NCBI GenBank assembly: GCA_003342895.1
Contig: PTFA01000197.1
Location: 1,562,286-1,626,285, forward strand
DNA: 64,000 nt
DNA from: Casuarius casuarius
Taxonomy: Eukaryota > Chordata > Aves > Casuariiformes > Casuariidae
Direction: 5' to 3'
Each line of letters begins with the position of its first letter. Position 1 is the stretch's first letter. This document shows, piece after piece, positions 1-13,100 of this stretch. The position numbers were made by a program, and so were the translations under genes. The notes under the pieces are model-generated. The model was given only the letters and a program-made list of their open reading frames with translations, was not told the origin of the DNA and searched no databases.

Positions 1-480
1 GCCCCCGCCCGGGCCGCGGCGGGGGGGGTCCGGAGGTGCTCGGGCAGCTCCCCCCGCTCCTCCCTCCGAAAGCGGCGGTAGGGAGGGAAGCGGAGCGGCA
101 GCCGCCTCAGAGGGAGCCGGGCCCCGCGGCCGGGCTAGTTGCGGCCGGGCAGGAGCTCGGCCCCGCGGGCGCGGAGAGGAGGAGCTTTTCGTCGGGCCCC
201 GGTGAGATACACGCTGCCCGCAGCTGCTCGCACGGCAAACCGCCCCGCATCAACTGCCTGGCGGCCGGGGCCCGGCCCTGCGCACCTGCAGCAGCTGCTG
301 CCTTACGTCTCAGAAACTTAACAGCAGGGGAAGGGAGCTTGCGCCCGCAGCAGGGAGGGAGTCCCAGGAAAGTCCCGGGGTGTAGGCAAGGGACGGCGCT
401 AGGCGGGAAGCCGCGGAAAAGCCCTCCGCCTCGGAGCTCCTCGGGAACCTCTCTGGCTGCGGGAGCACTCACCGGGGGAG
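1..480. promoter_or_regulatory. CpG island, probable promoter of the gene to the left (CCDC134 by synteny)
   Basis: The first ~480 bases are very GC- and CpG-rich, then composition falls abruptly. A strong donor on the minus strand (G|GTGAGTGC, last exon base 473) points to a leftward transcript. A second donor on the plus strand (CCCCG|GTGAGA, last exon base 200) could serve a rightward transcript. In human the gene after MEI1, transcribed in the same direction, is CCDC134, so this is inferred to be its promoter. No coding sequence is visible, and the open frames here are typical GC-rich chance ORFs. Confidence 0.55.
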
Positions 481-540
481 GAAAAAACGAAAGAAATAAT
501 GCGCTTTCTTGTCAAAAGTCAGATCATCCCACAGAAGGGG
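473..540 (-). other. candidate leftward 5' non-coding exon (CCDC134?)
   Basis: The right edge of the CpG island has a near-consensus minus-strand donor, with GT at 472-471. The upstream boundary (about 540) is a guess because no transcription start can be read. A non-coding first exon leading left out of the window would fit CCDC134 by synteny, but nothing here is coding. Confidence 0.3.
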
Positions 541-685
541 TAAGTTCAGAGAGCACCGACTGGGTGCTCTCTACGCTCTGCTCCCTGACGCAGGGACTCG
601 GTACCAGCCCTGGGTGTGCAGGGCTGGGATGCCAGAGGCAAAGGGTGCAAGGGAAGAGCTGTGAGGGAAGAGCTGTGGGAGTCTC

Positions 686-691
686 TTTAAT
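686..691 (-). other. possible MEI1 polyadenylation signal ATTAAA
   Basis: ATTAAA on the minus strand lies ~440 bases beyond the MEI1 stop codon. No AATAAA on the minus strand was seen between the stop and the CpG island, so this common variant is the best candidate. It would end MEI1 about 200 bases before the next gene's CpG island. Confidence 0.35.
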
Positions 692-1126
692 AAAAAGCCC
701 CAGTGAGAAAGAAGCTCTTACAGGGTTTAGAGGAAACAAGCAACAAAGGGTCTGGAATTGTACCCTAGTGAACTGTACACCTGTGAACTGAGGAAGATCA
801 GCTCCACTGCCCATTTTCAAGACATCGGTCTCCTTTCCTCAGTGGGACAAGCTGCGCATCTGCTTCCCCAGGTGTCCTGGCTATAGCCCCCCAAACACCC
901 CCGCAACTCCAGAGGAAAGGCCTCTTCCCACATACAAAAGGAAAAGAGGAGCCACTTCAGTAACCAGGTTTTACATATGATTTTCAACAAACCATTTTTT
1001 GAAAATGAGCTACAGATGACTTCCTTTGTCCATCTTCAAGTCATTGGGAATAAAGGGCAGGATGGGATCTCCTATTCCATTCTTTTCTTGTTCCTCTGCT
1101 GCATGCACCGACCACATCTTCTCATT

Positions 1127-1164
1127 TCAGTCTCCGATGTGTGAGAGGGACACCGCCACACTTC
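1127..1164 (-). CDS. MEI1: MEI1 terminal coding exon 31
   Basis: Twelve codons after acceptor ATGCATAG complete [12 protein letters not shown] and a TGA stop. The C-terminus matches the conserved vertebrate MEI1 ending GVAVSLSHI; this acceptor is the one that preserves phase 1 from exon 30. The open frame upstream of it is intron. Confidence 0.88.
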
Positions 1165-4100
1165 CTATGCATCTGTTGCTGACGCCATGAGTGGAAACCA
1201 AAAGGAAGGGCATGGCTGAAACTCCAGCATGAAAGTGGAATTCCCATTTTTGACACATTGCTGAGAGGAGGTATTCATCACTAAAACTCCCCTCCCTGAA
1301 ACCATGGAAATCCCACCAAAACATGCAAGAAACACTTGTGTGGTTGAAGCTGGGCAAAATTCTTTCTGGACAAATCTGATCCTTGTTTTTGACCAGAGGA
1401 TTTTGTCTTTCATGCTTGTGACCCTCCTATTCAGGCAGCCACCACTGCTGCACTTTGAGTGCCTTCAAAACCCTAATAACTCAGATTTGAAGGCTTCTTC
1501 ATATCTGGAAAAGCCAGAAATAAGGAGCCACTTTAGCAATGTAACAAGACTTCCTGTCCACCTTCCTTCATCCTCATACAGACATGCAAAGACAGTGGAA
1601 AAGAACTTCATGGGGCTGGGAAGAACATCTCAACCTGGAGAAATTCCACTCCGAGACAACCCTGAGCTTCCCTCCACAAAGTGGTAGTATCCCACTGTGG
1701 GTAAGCCTGAAGACAAACTGTTTCTTGCAGGTAAAAAAAAACCCTCACACACCAATCCTGCACATGACTTATGATGCGTTACCTCACTGGTAGGATGGAG
1801 AAGTCCCCACCCCAACAGGAAATCATTGCCGGGGCCAGTTCCATTACTACCCGTCTGAGGCAATGTGGCATGAAGAAAACAGGAAGGCAAAAGCAGACAG
1901 TTTTAGAAATAAGCAAATAGTTCACTTGGTACATACACTAGGCTCCCTCTTTCTCCAAAAGTAATCTCTCTGGCACCTCCCTCCTGTCCATGGAGAAGAG
2001 GAGGATGCAATTCACAGCAGGGGACTTAAGCAGAATAAAATTTGGTAACCCCACTCAGCGCTTTCCAAGTGCTTTCTGCCTTCCCCATGCCTTGAAGGTG
2101 TTCAAGTCATCTTTGGGTTTGCACGACTGCACAGACATATCAATGCTAGTTAGCACACAGACAGAGGTTAAGTGATTGTTCATCTGCCAGGGAGATCAAT
2201 AGTGGAGTCGTTACTGCTTTGAAGTCACAGGCTCCCAGGCCTGTGCCCCTTTCATTAAACCATCTCTGTCATATAGATGAATACAATCCCAGCACAGAGA
2301 ACCATCAGTAAACCTTTCATCCCCAAAGTAGCTAACTACAGTAAACACTAAGAGTGTTTTGCTTGCACTTTTGTTCAACTTTAGCTGGAAAGTGGGGTGA
2401 AGCACGGAGAGAAATAAAAGAAGAAAAAAGAAGAAAATGGGGTTAACTATAAGTTCTACCTTTGTTACACATACATACCAACCTAGTATCACCTATCAAA
2501 GGCATTTGTCCAGCAAAAGGATACACAATGTCCTGATATTTTGCACGAGTCCTCGTCTGTCCCAGAAGGCTCTCCAGCAAGGTCTGAACAGTCCCTGCCT
2601 GCACTGGCTCCATCTGATGACAACTGCTCTGAATCTGAGCCGTGAGAAGAAGGAATGACTTCCAAACCACCAGCAAACTATTGGGTTTGTTCCTTCACAC
2701 CTCCCTCCCTCATCTCCACACACAGCAATGAAACCTTCAGACTACTCTGGGGAAAATCAAGGGGCTCATGACAATACTAATGACACAATTTAAGCAGCTG
2801 CTGGCATCACTCACTCACCCATTCCACCGTACGTCCCTCACAGCAGCAGGCCAAGCTAGCAGCTGCAGGATTCCCCATCGCCTTACTATAACCTCGTTAA
2901 AGGAAGTTTATGGCTCCCCAACAAAGGCAGAAGCAATCCTCTAAGAAACTCCGTTCTCATTTTCCTAGACAGCCACTGCACTCTTACCTGACGAAGAAAG
3001 AGATGAAGAGCACAACACGTGGCCTCAGGCAGCTCCGATAACTTGGCTTCTGCTGCCTCCTGGAGAATCTGGCTTATTTCTTTTTGAGAAATAATATTAC
3101 TGCTCTGGTATTTCACAAACTTGAACAAAAGGCAAAAGAAATGCAATAAATAGTGAATGACCCACAGACTCCAAAAGTGACCCATCTTCTGGAAAGACCT
3201 CCCCTTTGTAAAGAGATGCTGCAGCACCCAAACCGCAGGCCTGATTTTTACACCACTTTTAATAGAACTGGTGCAAATACCCATATTGACATTGTTCTGA
3301 CTTATACCTAGACTTACTTTGGTTTAGGTCAGGAAGGAACTGAACTGAACCAGGCCACCTCTTAAAAGTGAAATAATAGTAAGAAAGGCTCGCAAGCCCA
3401 TCATGTATTTGGAAAGAGAAGGTGCATATTAATAACCCCTTCCTCTCATCCACTGCCATGAAAGCTTTATCTTGAGTATTTCTATTGGGCAGGACCACAA
3501 TCCCTCTCTTGCTGCCAGGCCTCCCCACAGCTAGGTAGTAGATTGTGGTAATCCCCTGACCTGAAATGTCAGGTCCATAAGGCCAAGGAGTGGGAGAGAA
3601 GCTGTGATGTCAAGAAGAGCTCTGTTCTTCAAAGAACCATAGCATGCTCCCCGTCTGGCAACAGTGGTTGCACGTTCTCTGTAGCCTCCCCCTCTTCTCC
3701 CCTGGGGTGCTAGATGATGGGAATAAATGCTACAAACACTAGAAGAACAGGATGTGCTCACTTAGAGCAGTCAGTTTCTGCAGGGTGCAGAAGGGAAGTT
3801 AAGAGTGAGTGTGTGCATGTGTGTGAGTGTGTAGAGGGTAAGTAGATGACGTACTTTCCAATAGCCAACCCACATGCATTATACCAACATACTTGCAGAA
3901 ATGGAGGACAGCCTATCCTTCCCATGCTCACCAAAGTCATGAGCCTGAGAATTTCTGGCTGCAGAAAGGACTTCCGTCCCCCACTGAATAGTGTGAAGAG
4001 CAGGAACCGGTGCCAGGGCTGTGAGGCAACATGTAGTGCTGGGAGAGAAGGAGAAGCCAATCAAAAACAGCTTTAAAATCTGCCAGGAGATAGACTGGAC

Positions 4101-7100
4101 CCAGATAAGGACAGTCTTCCATACTGACCCCAGTTTTTCTCTCCTAGACCCCAAGCTGTAAAACACCAACAAGGTATTTTGCTGTGCTCTTATTCGCTTG
4201 TCTTTCAACAAGAGTTCAGTCATGAGGACAAAAGCTTCATAGCTTTTTAAAGCAGAAAATATGTTCTGTCCATCTTTATGCTTTTACAGGAAGAGAAACC
4301 TTCTTCTGGAGTGTGTGTCATAAAAGAGTAAGGGCATATCTTTAACCCAGAGTTCAAAAACAAAAACAACAAAAAAACCCCTCTGGTTTCAATATGAGGA
4401 CGTGTTTTGTGACCAGGGGGTTCATTTTGCTGCAGAATACTCTTTGGAGAAAGAAGAAAGCCCTATAACATGGGCTCCATGACTGGATCTGCATCAGAGA
4501 GCATACCATGGGGATCAGCTAGGCTGATGGCAGCAATACAAACAATCAATAGAGAAAAGGTTCTTTGTAAGAACCAGGGATGATATAGAGATAAGGCTCA
4601 AGGCCACTGGGTGTAATAGCATGAAATCTCTCACTGAATGCTAAATTGTATCACCTTGTATTTACTGCAGGTTAAGAACATGTGATGGACAATTACAGCA
4701 GATCAGCTGGTATGAGAGAACTTGTTATACCACAGCAACTCACTACCAGGTTTGAGGCCTTTGTTTTGGAAAGGTCACTTTTCCACCGGCAAATCACAAA
4801 CCATCCTATTGCCATTATGACAATCTCATCTATGGAAAAGCAGCACTAACAAATCATGTAAAGTGTTTGGGAGGTATTTTTTAGCTGGTGGAAATGAGAA
4901 GGTGAGCAGTGCGTACTGAGCCTGCTCTGCATACCTGGAAAAATCTCTAGACCAACAAAGACTTTTAAAGAGCCTCAAATGAGGACACTTCTGGCAGAGT
5001 CCAGGCCGCACTCTTTGCAATGCTGTTGTTTCTTTCAGTCAAACAAAGCCATGATCCTCATGCCACTCAGAATAAAGAGACTCTTGTTACTGCTGCTGTT
5101 AACTTCTGCATCACAATAAGAATTTAGGCAGTCAAAGTGAAGGGTTCAGCTGTTGCTGAAATGGTATTTTTTCAGCTTTATCCTAAATCAGTGGAACCTC
5201 CCCATAGCCTGCCACTTTTTTTTTTCTTTTAACAAGGCCTTTTAACAGACTCCCTACAGCTACTGGCTGTCATTCATCTGCAGTATTACATTTTCATTCA
5301 CCAACTTCCTCTCTCCCAACAATGTCCCTTTTGTCTGGTGTTCATTCACTCTGTCCTCTTCTCTCTTAATGTTTATGTGACTGATTTGAATGGGTCAGAG
5401 TACAGAGAACTCTCTCTGTTTTAAGATCAGAGCCAACACCTGTACTTCGTGGCAGGAGGCTGACAATGAGTGGAAGGGTCTACTCTTTCACCCTGACTGT
5501 ATGACACTATCGTGTTATACTGCCAGCATGGCAGTATACATTAACTCTGACATGGACTCTTGAAACCAAGGTCTGCATTTGCCCCTGGAAATCTAGAATT
5601 TCCAGCTTCCATTCCCTAAGGCTGTCTAAGTGAGTCCTCCCTCCTCTGTCTTTATGGTTTAAAGGTTTGCTACAATTGGTTTGAAAGTAAAAGGCAGTGT
5701 ATTCCCCCTTCCCTATCGGTTCTTAAATCTTTCACTCTTAACAGATTGGGGTGGAGGGTGGTAGTGTCTTTTCCTTTGTTCTGGAAAGCATATTGGTATC
5801 TAGAGCCAAAGTGAGGGCTCACTCCTTCAAGGGAGCCAGGCATTGTGATTTCATCCCACAGAGCACATGATTAACTTTAGGCATACAAATCATTTTTCAC
5901 ATTGGGCATAACTCATTAAGCATCTGCTCCAGGGCCCTGCTGGATGGAGATCAAAGAGTTCAACATCACTATAGGAAGGAGACCCAGGTGAAAAGAGGGC
6001 TAAGGAAGGCTTTACCAACATCCTGGTTCTTCACATACAGGTACTCCAGTAAGGCTTCCAGGCAGGCAACCACAGCTTGAGAGAGCAGCAAGTCTTTCTG
6101 GAATGCCCAGAGGAAAAAAAACAAACAAACAAAAAAACCCACAGGCAACAGCTATTGCAAGAATAAAATTCAGAAAGTCGCAGGCTCTGAAGAGTGTGCA
6201 GCACAGGAAAGCAGCACCCTTCATCTCCTTCATGGGATGCAACATGCTGTAAATGATCCATCACATCAAGGAGTCAGACAAAGGTAGGACTTATTCTGAC
6301 TATAAAAGTAAGCAACAGTCTTCAAAGAATAAATGTAGGAAGCCAATGTCACTCAAGACAGTTAAATGTGAACTGATGAACTATTCTCCAAAGCAGCTTG
6401 CTAGGGCCATGGGGAAGGAGTTTGATGCATTTTTTACCAGCTCTGTCCCTATGGGTGTAGGGGCCCTGAAGAGCACAGCAGGTGGGATAACAGAGATTGT
6501 GATTAGTACACAGAATTTAAGCTGTCTAGTTCAGCAGCAGGGAGAACCACATAGCTTGATTTACCTTCTTACTCACTGCACCATGCTGCATACACTGCAG
6601 CAAGAGCATTTCCCCTCCTCCTCATCACAGGTCTGTAAAGGGTGGAAAAACCAAGGAGAAGGAAAAAAAGGCAGACCCTTGGGTCCTGCTGCAGGGTGGT
6701 TTCTCCTCAGGTTAATGTAAGTGTTTGAACCACAGCAGCACTAGTGTGTTCCAAAAGCATTATTTTATATACCTGCAAGTAGACATGCACCAGGAGGTTC
6801 TGCAGACTGACAACAAGTGAGAAAACCTGCTGCACAGCAAGGGGGTGCAGGGCAGAATCCTCCAGAGATGTCAGCTGTGGTTCCCTCGCACCTTGGGCTG
6901 TGGTTTGGATGACAGTCACCAGCAGAGAGGAGAAGTTCTGTCGCAGGATAGCTCTCAGGAACTGCAGGATGCTTACTAGACAGAGAGCCACTCATTAGTA
7001 GATACCAGTGTTTTCCTCTCCCCTCCTTTGTGTTGGTGCCTATGCCATAGCCTGGCAGACATGAGGAGAGAAAATTCAGGCTTAAGGGCCCACTGGAGAG

Positions 7101-10100
7101 GCACAAGAGTTGCCGACAGATGCAGGTAGGAATGGCAACAAGTTCCCTTGCTCACCTCCCACTCTGAGATGCTGAGACTTATTTCATACTCAGTTCCAGA
7201 TGTCACTGCCCCCACAAGATGAATTTATCCATCCTTTTTTTTTAATCTCTTTTGCTCTTCCTTACCACCAAGTATGTACTCCCTAAGCCAAATGTACCAA
7301 AGCTTCCAGATCCCCACCATCACCTGCACAGCCCCATCTCACAGTCACTTTGCCCTTAGAGCCTTCCCCCTCCTTTAACCTGGTACTAGCACCTGCTTCA
7401 AATCACATCCCCATAACAGACATCAAATACCTAGCAGCAGGATGGGCTTCCTCTTCCTGAAGATGATTGCATTCAGGACTTCTGTTAGGTCTAGAGAGAG
7501 CGTCTGGTGAACCTAGGGGAGAATGAAATACCAGAGAGAAAATGGTGCTGGTCTGACCTGGTAAAAAACTGCTTCCTTATATACTCTCAGTCCTTAGACA
7601 CTATCCCATGATGATACTCTGAAAAACAATAGAACAGCAACAAGGTTTCAGGACTCTGATCTAGAAAGGAAAGTCACACAGCTTGGGCCTCAAGTTTCAC
7701 TCATTACCAGCTGCCAGCCCTGCACAACCTCCAACCCATGGTGAAATCTCATTAGCCTGTCTCACTCTCGCACCTCCCTGCATACCCTCTGGCATATGGC
7801 TGGCAGACTGCTGAGCATGTGGAGTACTAGGAACAGCCATTACTGCAGACCGCTTTACCTTAACCACCTTAGGCCAGTCAGCAAGACTGATTAGCTGGGC
7901 AGCCAAAAACCAACAGTGACAACAAACAGCTGGTCCTGCCTGCACCAGCTGGGAAGCCCACAGACAGCCCAGGGCTAGGAACTATTTTACAGGTGAGCAC
8001 AAGAAGGTGTGGGCAAGGGAGACAGAGGAGGTTAGGAACTTGGACTAGGGGAAACAGGAATGGTGGGCTTAAGAGGAGAGTCTGCAATACACTGTTTCCC
8101 TCACAAAGCAGCCATTCAGCAGGGAATGGCATGAAGTTTCACAGAGCCCCAGGAGGGGTCGAACTTGCTCTTCAGCAAGGCAGAGAACTGGCATGGGAGG
8201 GCAGGCACAAGGATCACTGGGCTTATTCTTTCAAACTGTCTTCTGAAGAGAAATGTTCAATAGCAGAGCTGGGAATACCACATGAGTGCAACAGGGGTAG
8301 CAGTGGTTATTTGTCTAAGCACTGGCAAGCCAAAGCCTTTAATAGCATCCAACCCATGTCCCATGCTTATCCACAGCCCCAATCAGCTACTGGCTCCTGC
8401 TAAAGCCACCAGCAATAACACAGTTAAGACACAAGCTTGCTATGGGCAGACAAGTCCTCATTACTAACACCAGCCTGAGATGAATGTGGGCAGCTCACAC
8501 TTCTCAGCGCCATTGTTCCCCTCTAAATAACTGCAAGCTCTGGGAGACAGCCTGGCATCAGTCCACAGGCACAGCCACAAAGGCCAAAGGCTCTCAGCAA
8601 GGGCCTCCAGGATGCTTTGTGCAGCATCAGCAATACCAAGCAGCAAGAGAAGTGACTCTACATCCTATCCCCTCTTCTTCCCCCTCATCAGAAGATAAGA
8701 AACATTGAAGCTTAGAAGTGTTGAAGCTTAGAAACACTGAAGCATCCTGGAACTGCTCCCCTTTGCCATCTGCATCTGTAGTATCTTTCCACACCTCTGG
8801 TGCAAGATGGATTCTGGATTTCATGTTACAGTGCATCAAGCCAACAAGGTATTGATGAAACTAAACAACAGGCTTATAAGTGATTAAAAGATTGCACTTC
8901 AAGGATCAATACAAGCTGAGAAAGTCTCTCCCAGAAGATGAAACTTAATACTAGCCACTAGAATTGAGCCCCTTTTGGGACTGGCACAACACTGACCACC
9001 CAGACACACAGTTGACCTGTCAACTGAAAAGGTAAATTGTCTGTGCGTAACGTTAATAGAGCAGGGACAGGCAGGTCTCCCTACACTTTCACACAGCTGT
9101 CAGTCCATGCAAGTCCAATGCCATAAGAATTAACCATGCACACCCACAAAGCAATAGGTACAGACTTGGTCTGGTCTGGCCTTTTGGAAAAAATCCTCCC
9201 ATAGCATTAGAAAACCAATCCTTGCCTATCTGTGCAGATGCACACATGCCTGATGATTTTATCATCCGTGAACAGATGCACTGACTCACAAGGAACATAC
9301 TCAACCAGATACAACTGCAGGAACAGAGCTCAGAATTGAAGCCATGTTGTTTAACTTCATTTCAAGAGAGGAGAGAAAGGCAAGGGTAGATACTTTGAAG
9401 GAAATATGTCATCCCCTTGTGTTGGCATTAGAAAGTGCTCCATTCCCTCTCACTTGTAATTCCAATAGCAGCTGACAACTCCAGCTCAGTTCTCTTGTTG
9501 GACTGCAAAGCATCAAATACAATGACAGCTGCCCACATTCATATCAGCTCTGTTAATATTGAGCGCTTATTTGCCAATAACAGATTTGGATTGTGACTGT
9601 TCCACTGCTGATCATTCTAGTACCAACAAAGCATTTTAAAACATGGGAGCTGTTCCTCCCACTGCCAGCCTTCCCTTCAGAAACACCTCAAAAAGTATTT
9701 TGTTCTGTCCTGAAGAGGAAAGTAATTTGGATCAAGAGGGCTAGGTATGCTTTTCTTTCCCAGGACTTCTGACCCCTCTGTAACTCTCCAGTGATTCATG
9801 TTGCAGCCTTCAGAAGCATGCTAGCCTCCAGCCTAGCTGGAGAAGTGCAGCAAGGAATAACTTGTAGACAATAATGAAAAAGTTATCAAGGTGAGCAGAT
9901 TCCAGCTCAATGAAAGCCTTTTTTTTTTTTTTTAAGATTTAGCCATTCCCTGGATCCAATTGCAAGAGTGATTCTCACCTCAGCATTGTAACGATGCTGA
10001 TAAATTAAGAGAGAAGCAGCCAACAGCCACCCAGAGCAGAGCAAGGCATCTTCAGATGACAGGTAAGCGTGTTCAGAGGGAGAGGACCACAACCAGGTGC

Positions 10101-13100
10101 ACTGCAAAACCTTCTGCAGGAGCTCTAGCAAGGACACGTTGGAGAGCAGCACAGCCACAGCTGCATAGGAGAAACAGAATTGGAGAGGCTGATGGGATGG
10201 CACAGGTTAAGCCAGCTTGACAAATAGACGGGAAGTGCAGAGCACACCCCTGCTGCAGTGAGGCAGCCCCAATGGCCACAGCTCATCAGAATAAGGCTGT
10301 CCAGCTATGCTGGTATTCATCTCCCACAGCATGAGTGACAGCTAGGCCAGCTAATAAAATGACCAGTGTTCAGCTAACACAGCTGGGAGGTTGGTTAGAG
10401 CTGCCTCTCTTATTAATTTTTTTGAACCATGGCAATACAAAGACATTTCAACAAGGCACCAAAGCCCAACTGCTGTTTTATGAACAAGAAAAATACAGTG
10501 GTTCTGTCTCTCAGCAGCCAAAACCTGAATCATCAGAAAGCAGCAAAAACAAAACAAAGCAAACACAACCTAAAAAATTCATCCTAAATACAAAATGTTC
10601 TTTGTTAACTGTAATGCTGCATATGAAGGGGGAAAATCTACCTTACCTGCTGAGAGGGTTAGAACACAATCTGTGACGGCTAAGCTACAGCCTCACTGAA
10701 AATAGCTCAGCAATCAACACAGTCCTGCCTCACCTCTCTCTTGACTGCTAGGTGTTGTTTGATGAAGGCTCCAGTACAAGAAATTCAAGGATGGCTGCAG
10801 GAGGTCAGTGTCCTTCGGCATACATTTCCCGCAGAGGTTACTGACTGGAAAGGAAAGAATGTGTGTAACAAAAACACCGACATAACAGAGCACCTCAGCG
10901 CAAGAAAGAGGTCAGTCGGGGGGGGGGAGGGGCAGAATTCAGGCACAGGTAACACAACCTTAAGTGAAACTAAACAGAGCATGGCCCAGACAAAGCAACA
11001 GGACTCTGCCCCAGAGTGTCTACCCTACACCAGACACACTGCACTAGAGCATGATAACAGCAAGAAACAAAGCAGAAAAGGATTTATTAAAGGGAATACA
11101 TCACACTGGGCAGTAATAACTCCAAGAGATATGGACTGTGAGATTAGCTACCTGTTTCCATAGGCAGAGTCTGACTCTAATACTGCATCAGCCATAGACA
11201 CACACATGCCTATCTCAAGTCATAGATGGCCAGTCTGGGGAATGGCATGGAGAACTGTGCTCCTCCACTCGCACATATTCTTCTCATATCAGTAATAAAT
11301 TCACCATGCTTGTTGTAAGCACCAAACATTTAGGAACAGAGTTTAGCAAGAAAGTTCAGGATGGAAATCCAGGTCTGTAGGGCTCAGCAGAACTGTTGTA
11401 GGAGATTGTTTGAAGAGCTGAAAGTCTGAGTAAGCAATTCTCAAAAACCACATCAACATGCCTTCCCCACACCCCTCCCATCTATGAGCTCATTTCACGC
11501 AGGCCTCATCAGAGAAGAGTTACCTCAGGAAGGATGCCTAAGTAAGCACATCAGCAATACCATCGTGTGCCAAGTCAGTGACAGTCACAGGCTTGGAAAC
11601 TGTGTCATGGCCATGAGAAAACTCTGACCACCTTGTGAGGTTTCAGACAACAAATGTATTGTAAAAGCAAGAGGTAGAGAACCTGGGTTTCCTTGCCTGA
11701 ACTGGTGACAAGGGCACTCTGCACCACTTTGGCTATGAAAGTGTCTTAAAGCAACCATAAATGTAATACAAGGTACGCATTCTCCAAAAGGGTGAAGAGT
11801 CAGCCCCTAATCATCATATGGAACAACTAATGAATACAGACCAAAGCGCCCTGAGAGAAGATGGAGGTGCAGACTCACCCTGGTGAAGCAGCCTGAAGTC
11901 TGTGCTGTCCAGCTCCCTCACATCTCTGCTCCGCAGCTGCACCAGGAAAAGGAGGTTCAGCAAAAGAGGCAGGTTCCCGTTAGCTAAGAAGGGAATAGAC
12001 AACTTTTCAGCAAATTCTAACCTGCTCTACCTCAAATTGTGACAAGAATTGTGAATTTTCAGGCTTGGACATGAGGGTAGGTTGATGGGAGCAAATATTC
12101 CCCCTTTCCATACACACTCACGCATATCTTCCCAACCTCATTCTCCTCTCTACAGTCCCCTCTAGGTTAGGCCCCCTTCCTGCCTCTGTGTTGGCCTTGA
12201 GTTACACATTGGATCCTGCCAACCCTGTTCTAGGGACAACTAGCAAAGAGCAAAAAAAAGGGAGGCTACGCTCATCATTTATGCTCTTAGTGAACCATGT
12301 AAGGGGCATGTTTACCACACATTTAAATTCACACCGCTAATAAGCGAGTAATCACCAGCCCTTTCCAGATTGCTCTTTTGCCTTCTACTTGCCATCACTG
12401 GCAGCCTTCGCCTTGACAGCAGCCCAGCACCTCAGAGCACTCAATTGCACAGCATTTGTTCTCCTGCAACTTGTGAGGCTGGGAAACATGGATCCTCCTT
12501 CCCCACAGAGCAGAGCAGAGACATGAGAGGTGAGAGCTCCAGCACAGCAGGTCTGTGCACAAGGAGAATGGAGCCTTTCAGACCACACACTCCCCAGGGC
12601 AACCACACTGTCTCCCTAGTACATTCATTTCTCTGCAGGGCTGCATGCAGGTGAAGAGTCTGTATGTATAGAGCCATAACTATTGCAAGCATCTATGACC
12701 TCCAGAAACACTCTTCACAAAGGCTTAGGAGGTTTCGGTTTTGAGAGGGAAAGTTTTACAGGTGTCTTAATGGGTTCTTGACAGAGTCCCACTGTTGGGT
12801 CTTCTTGTTGTCTAAGGGCAGGCTACTGTTTAAACAGGGATGCAGACCCCTGGGCTTATCTGTCCTGGCTGTCACAGAGAGCTGCCTGTGTGCTGTGAGA
12901 CAAGGAAGTCATGTCTTGAGGGTACATCTGGTGCTTAACTTTCTGGATGAGGCTGCCAATAACTCAGCTAATGAATTCAAGATGCAGTATGAATAGAAGC
13001 TGAGGATATTAGAGGCAGCAGAAGGTGCCTAATCTTGCAGAAGCCCCTCTAGCCCAGTGTCCTGAAGAAATGGGTCTGACTACCTCAGCAGGAACAAGGA

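Noticed and set aside
36..791. 251-codon plus-strand ORF at the left edge
   Set aside because: It starts in a CpG island and continues into unrelated sequence without codon-like character or similarity. The island is better explained as a promoter.
6253..6720. 155-codon plus-strand ORF in MEI1 intron 26
   Set aside because: It has no recognisable domain, an ordinary amino-acid mix, no promoter or splice context, and lies antisense inside an intron.
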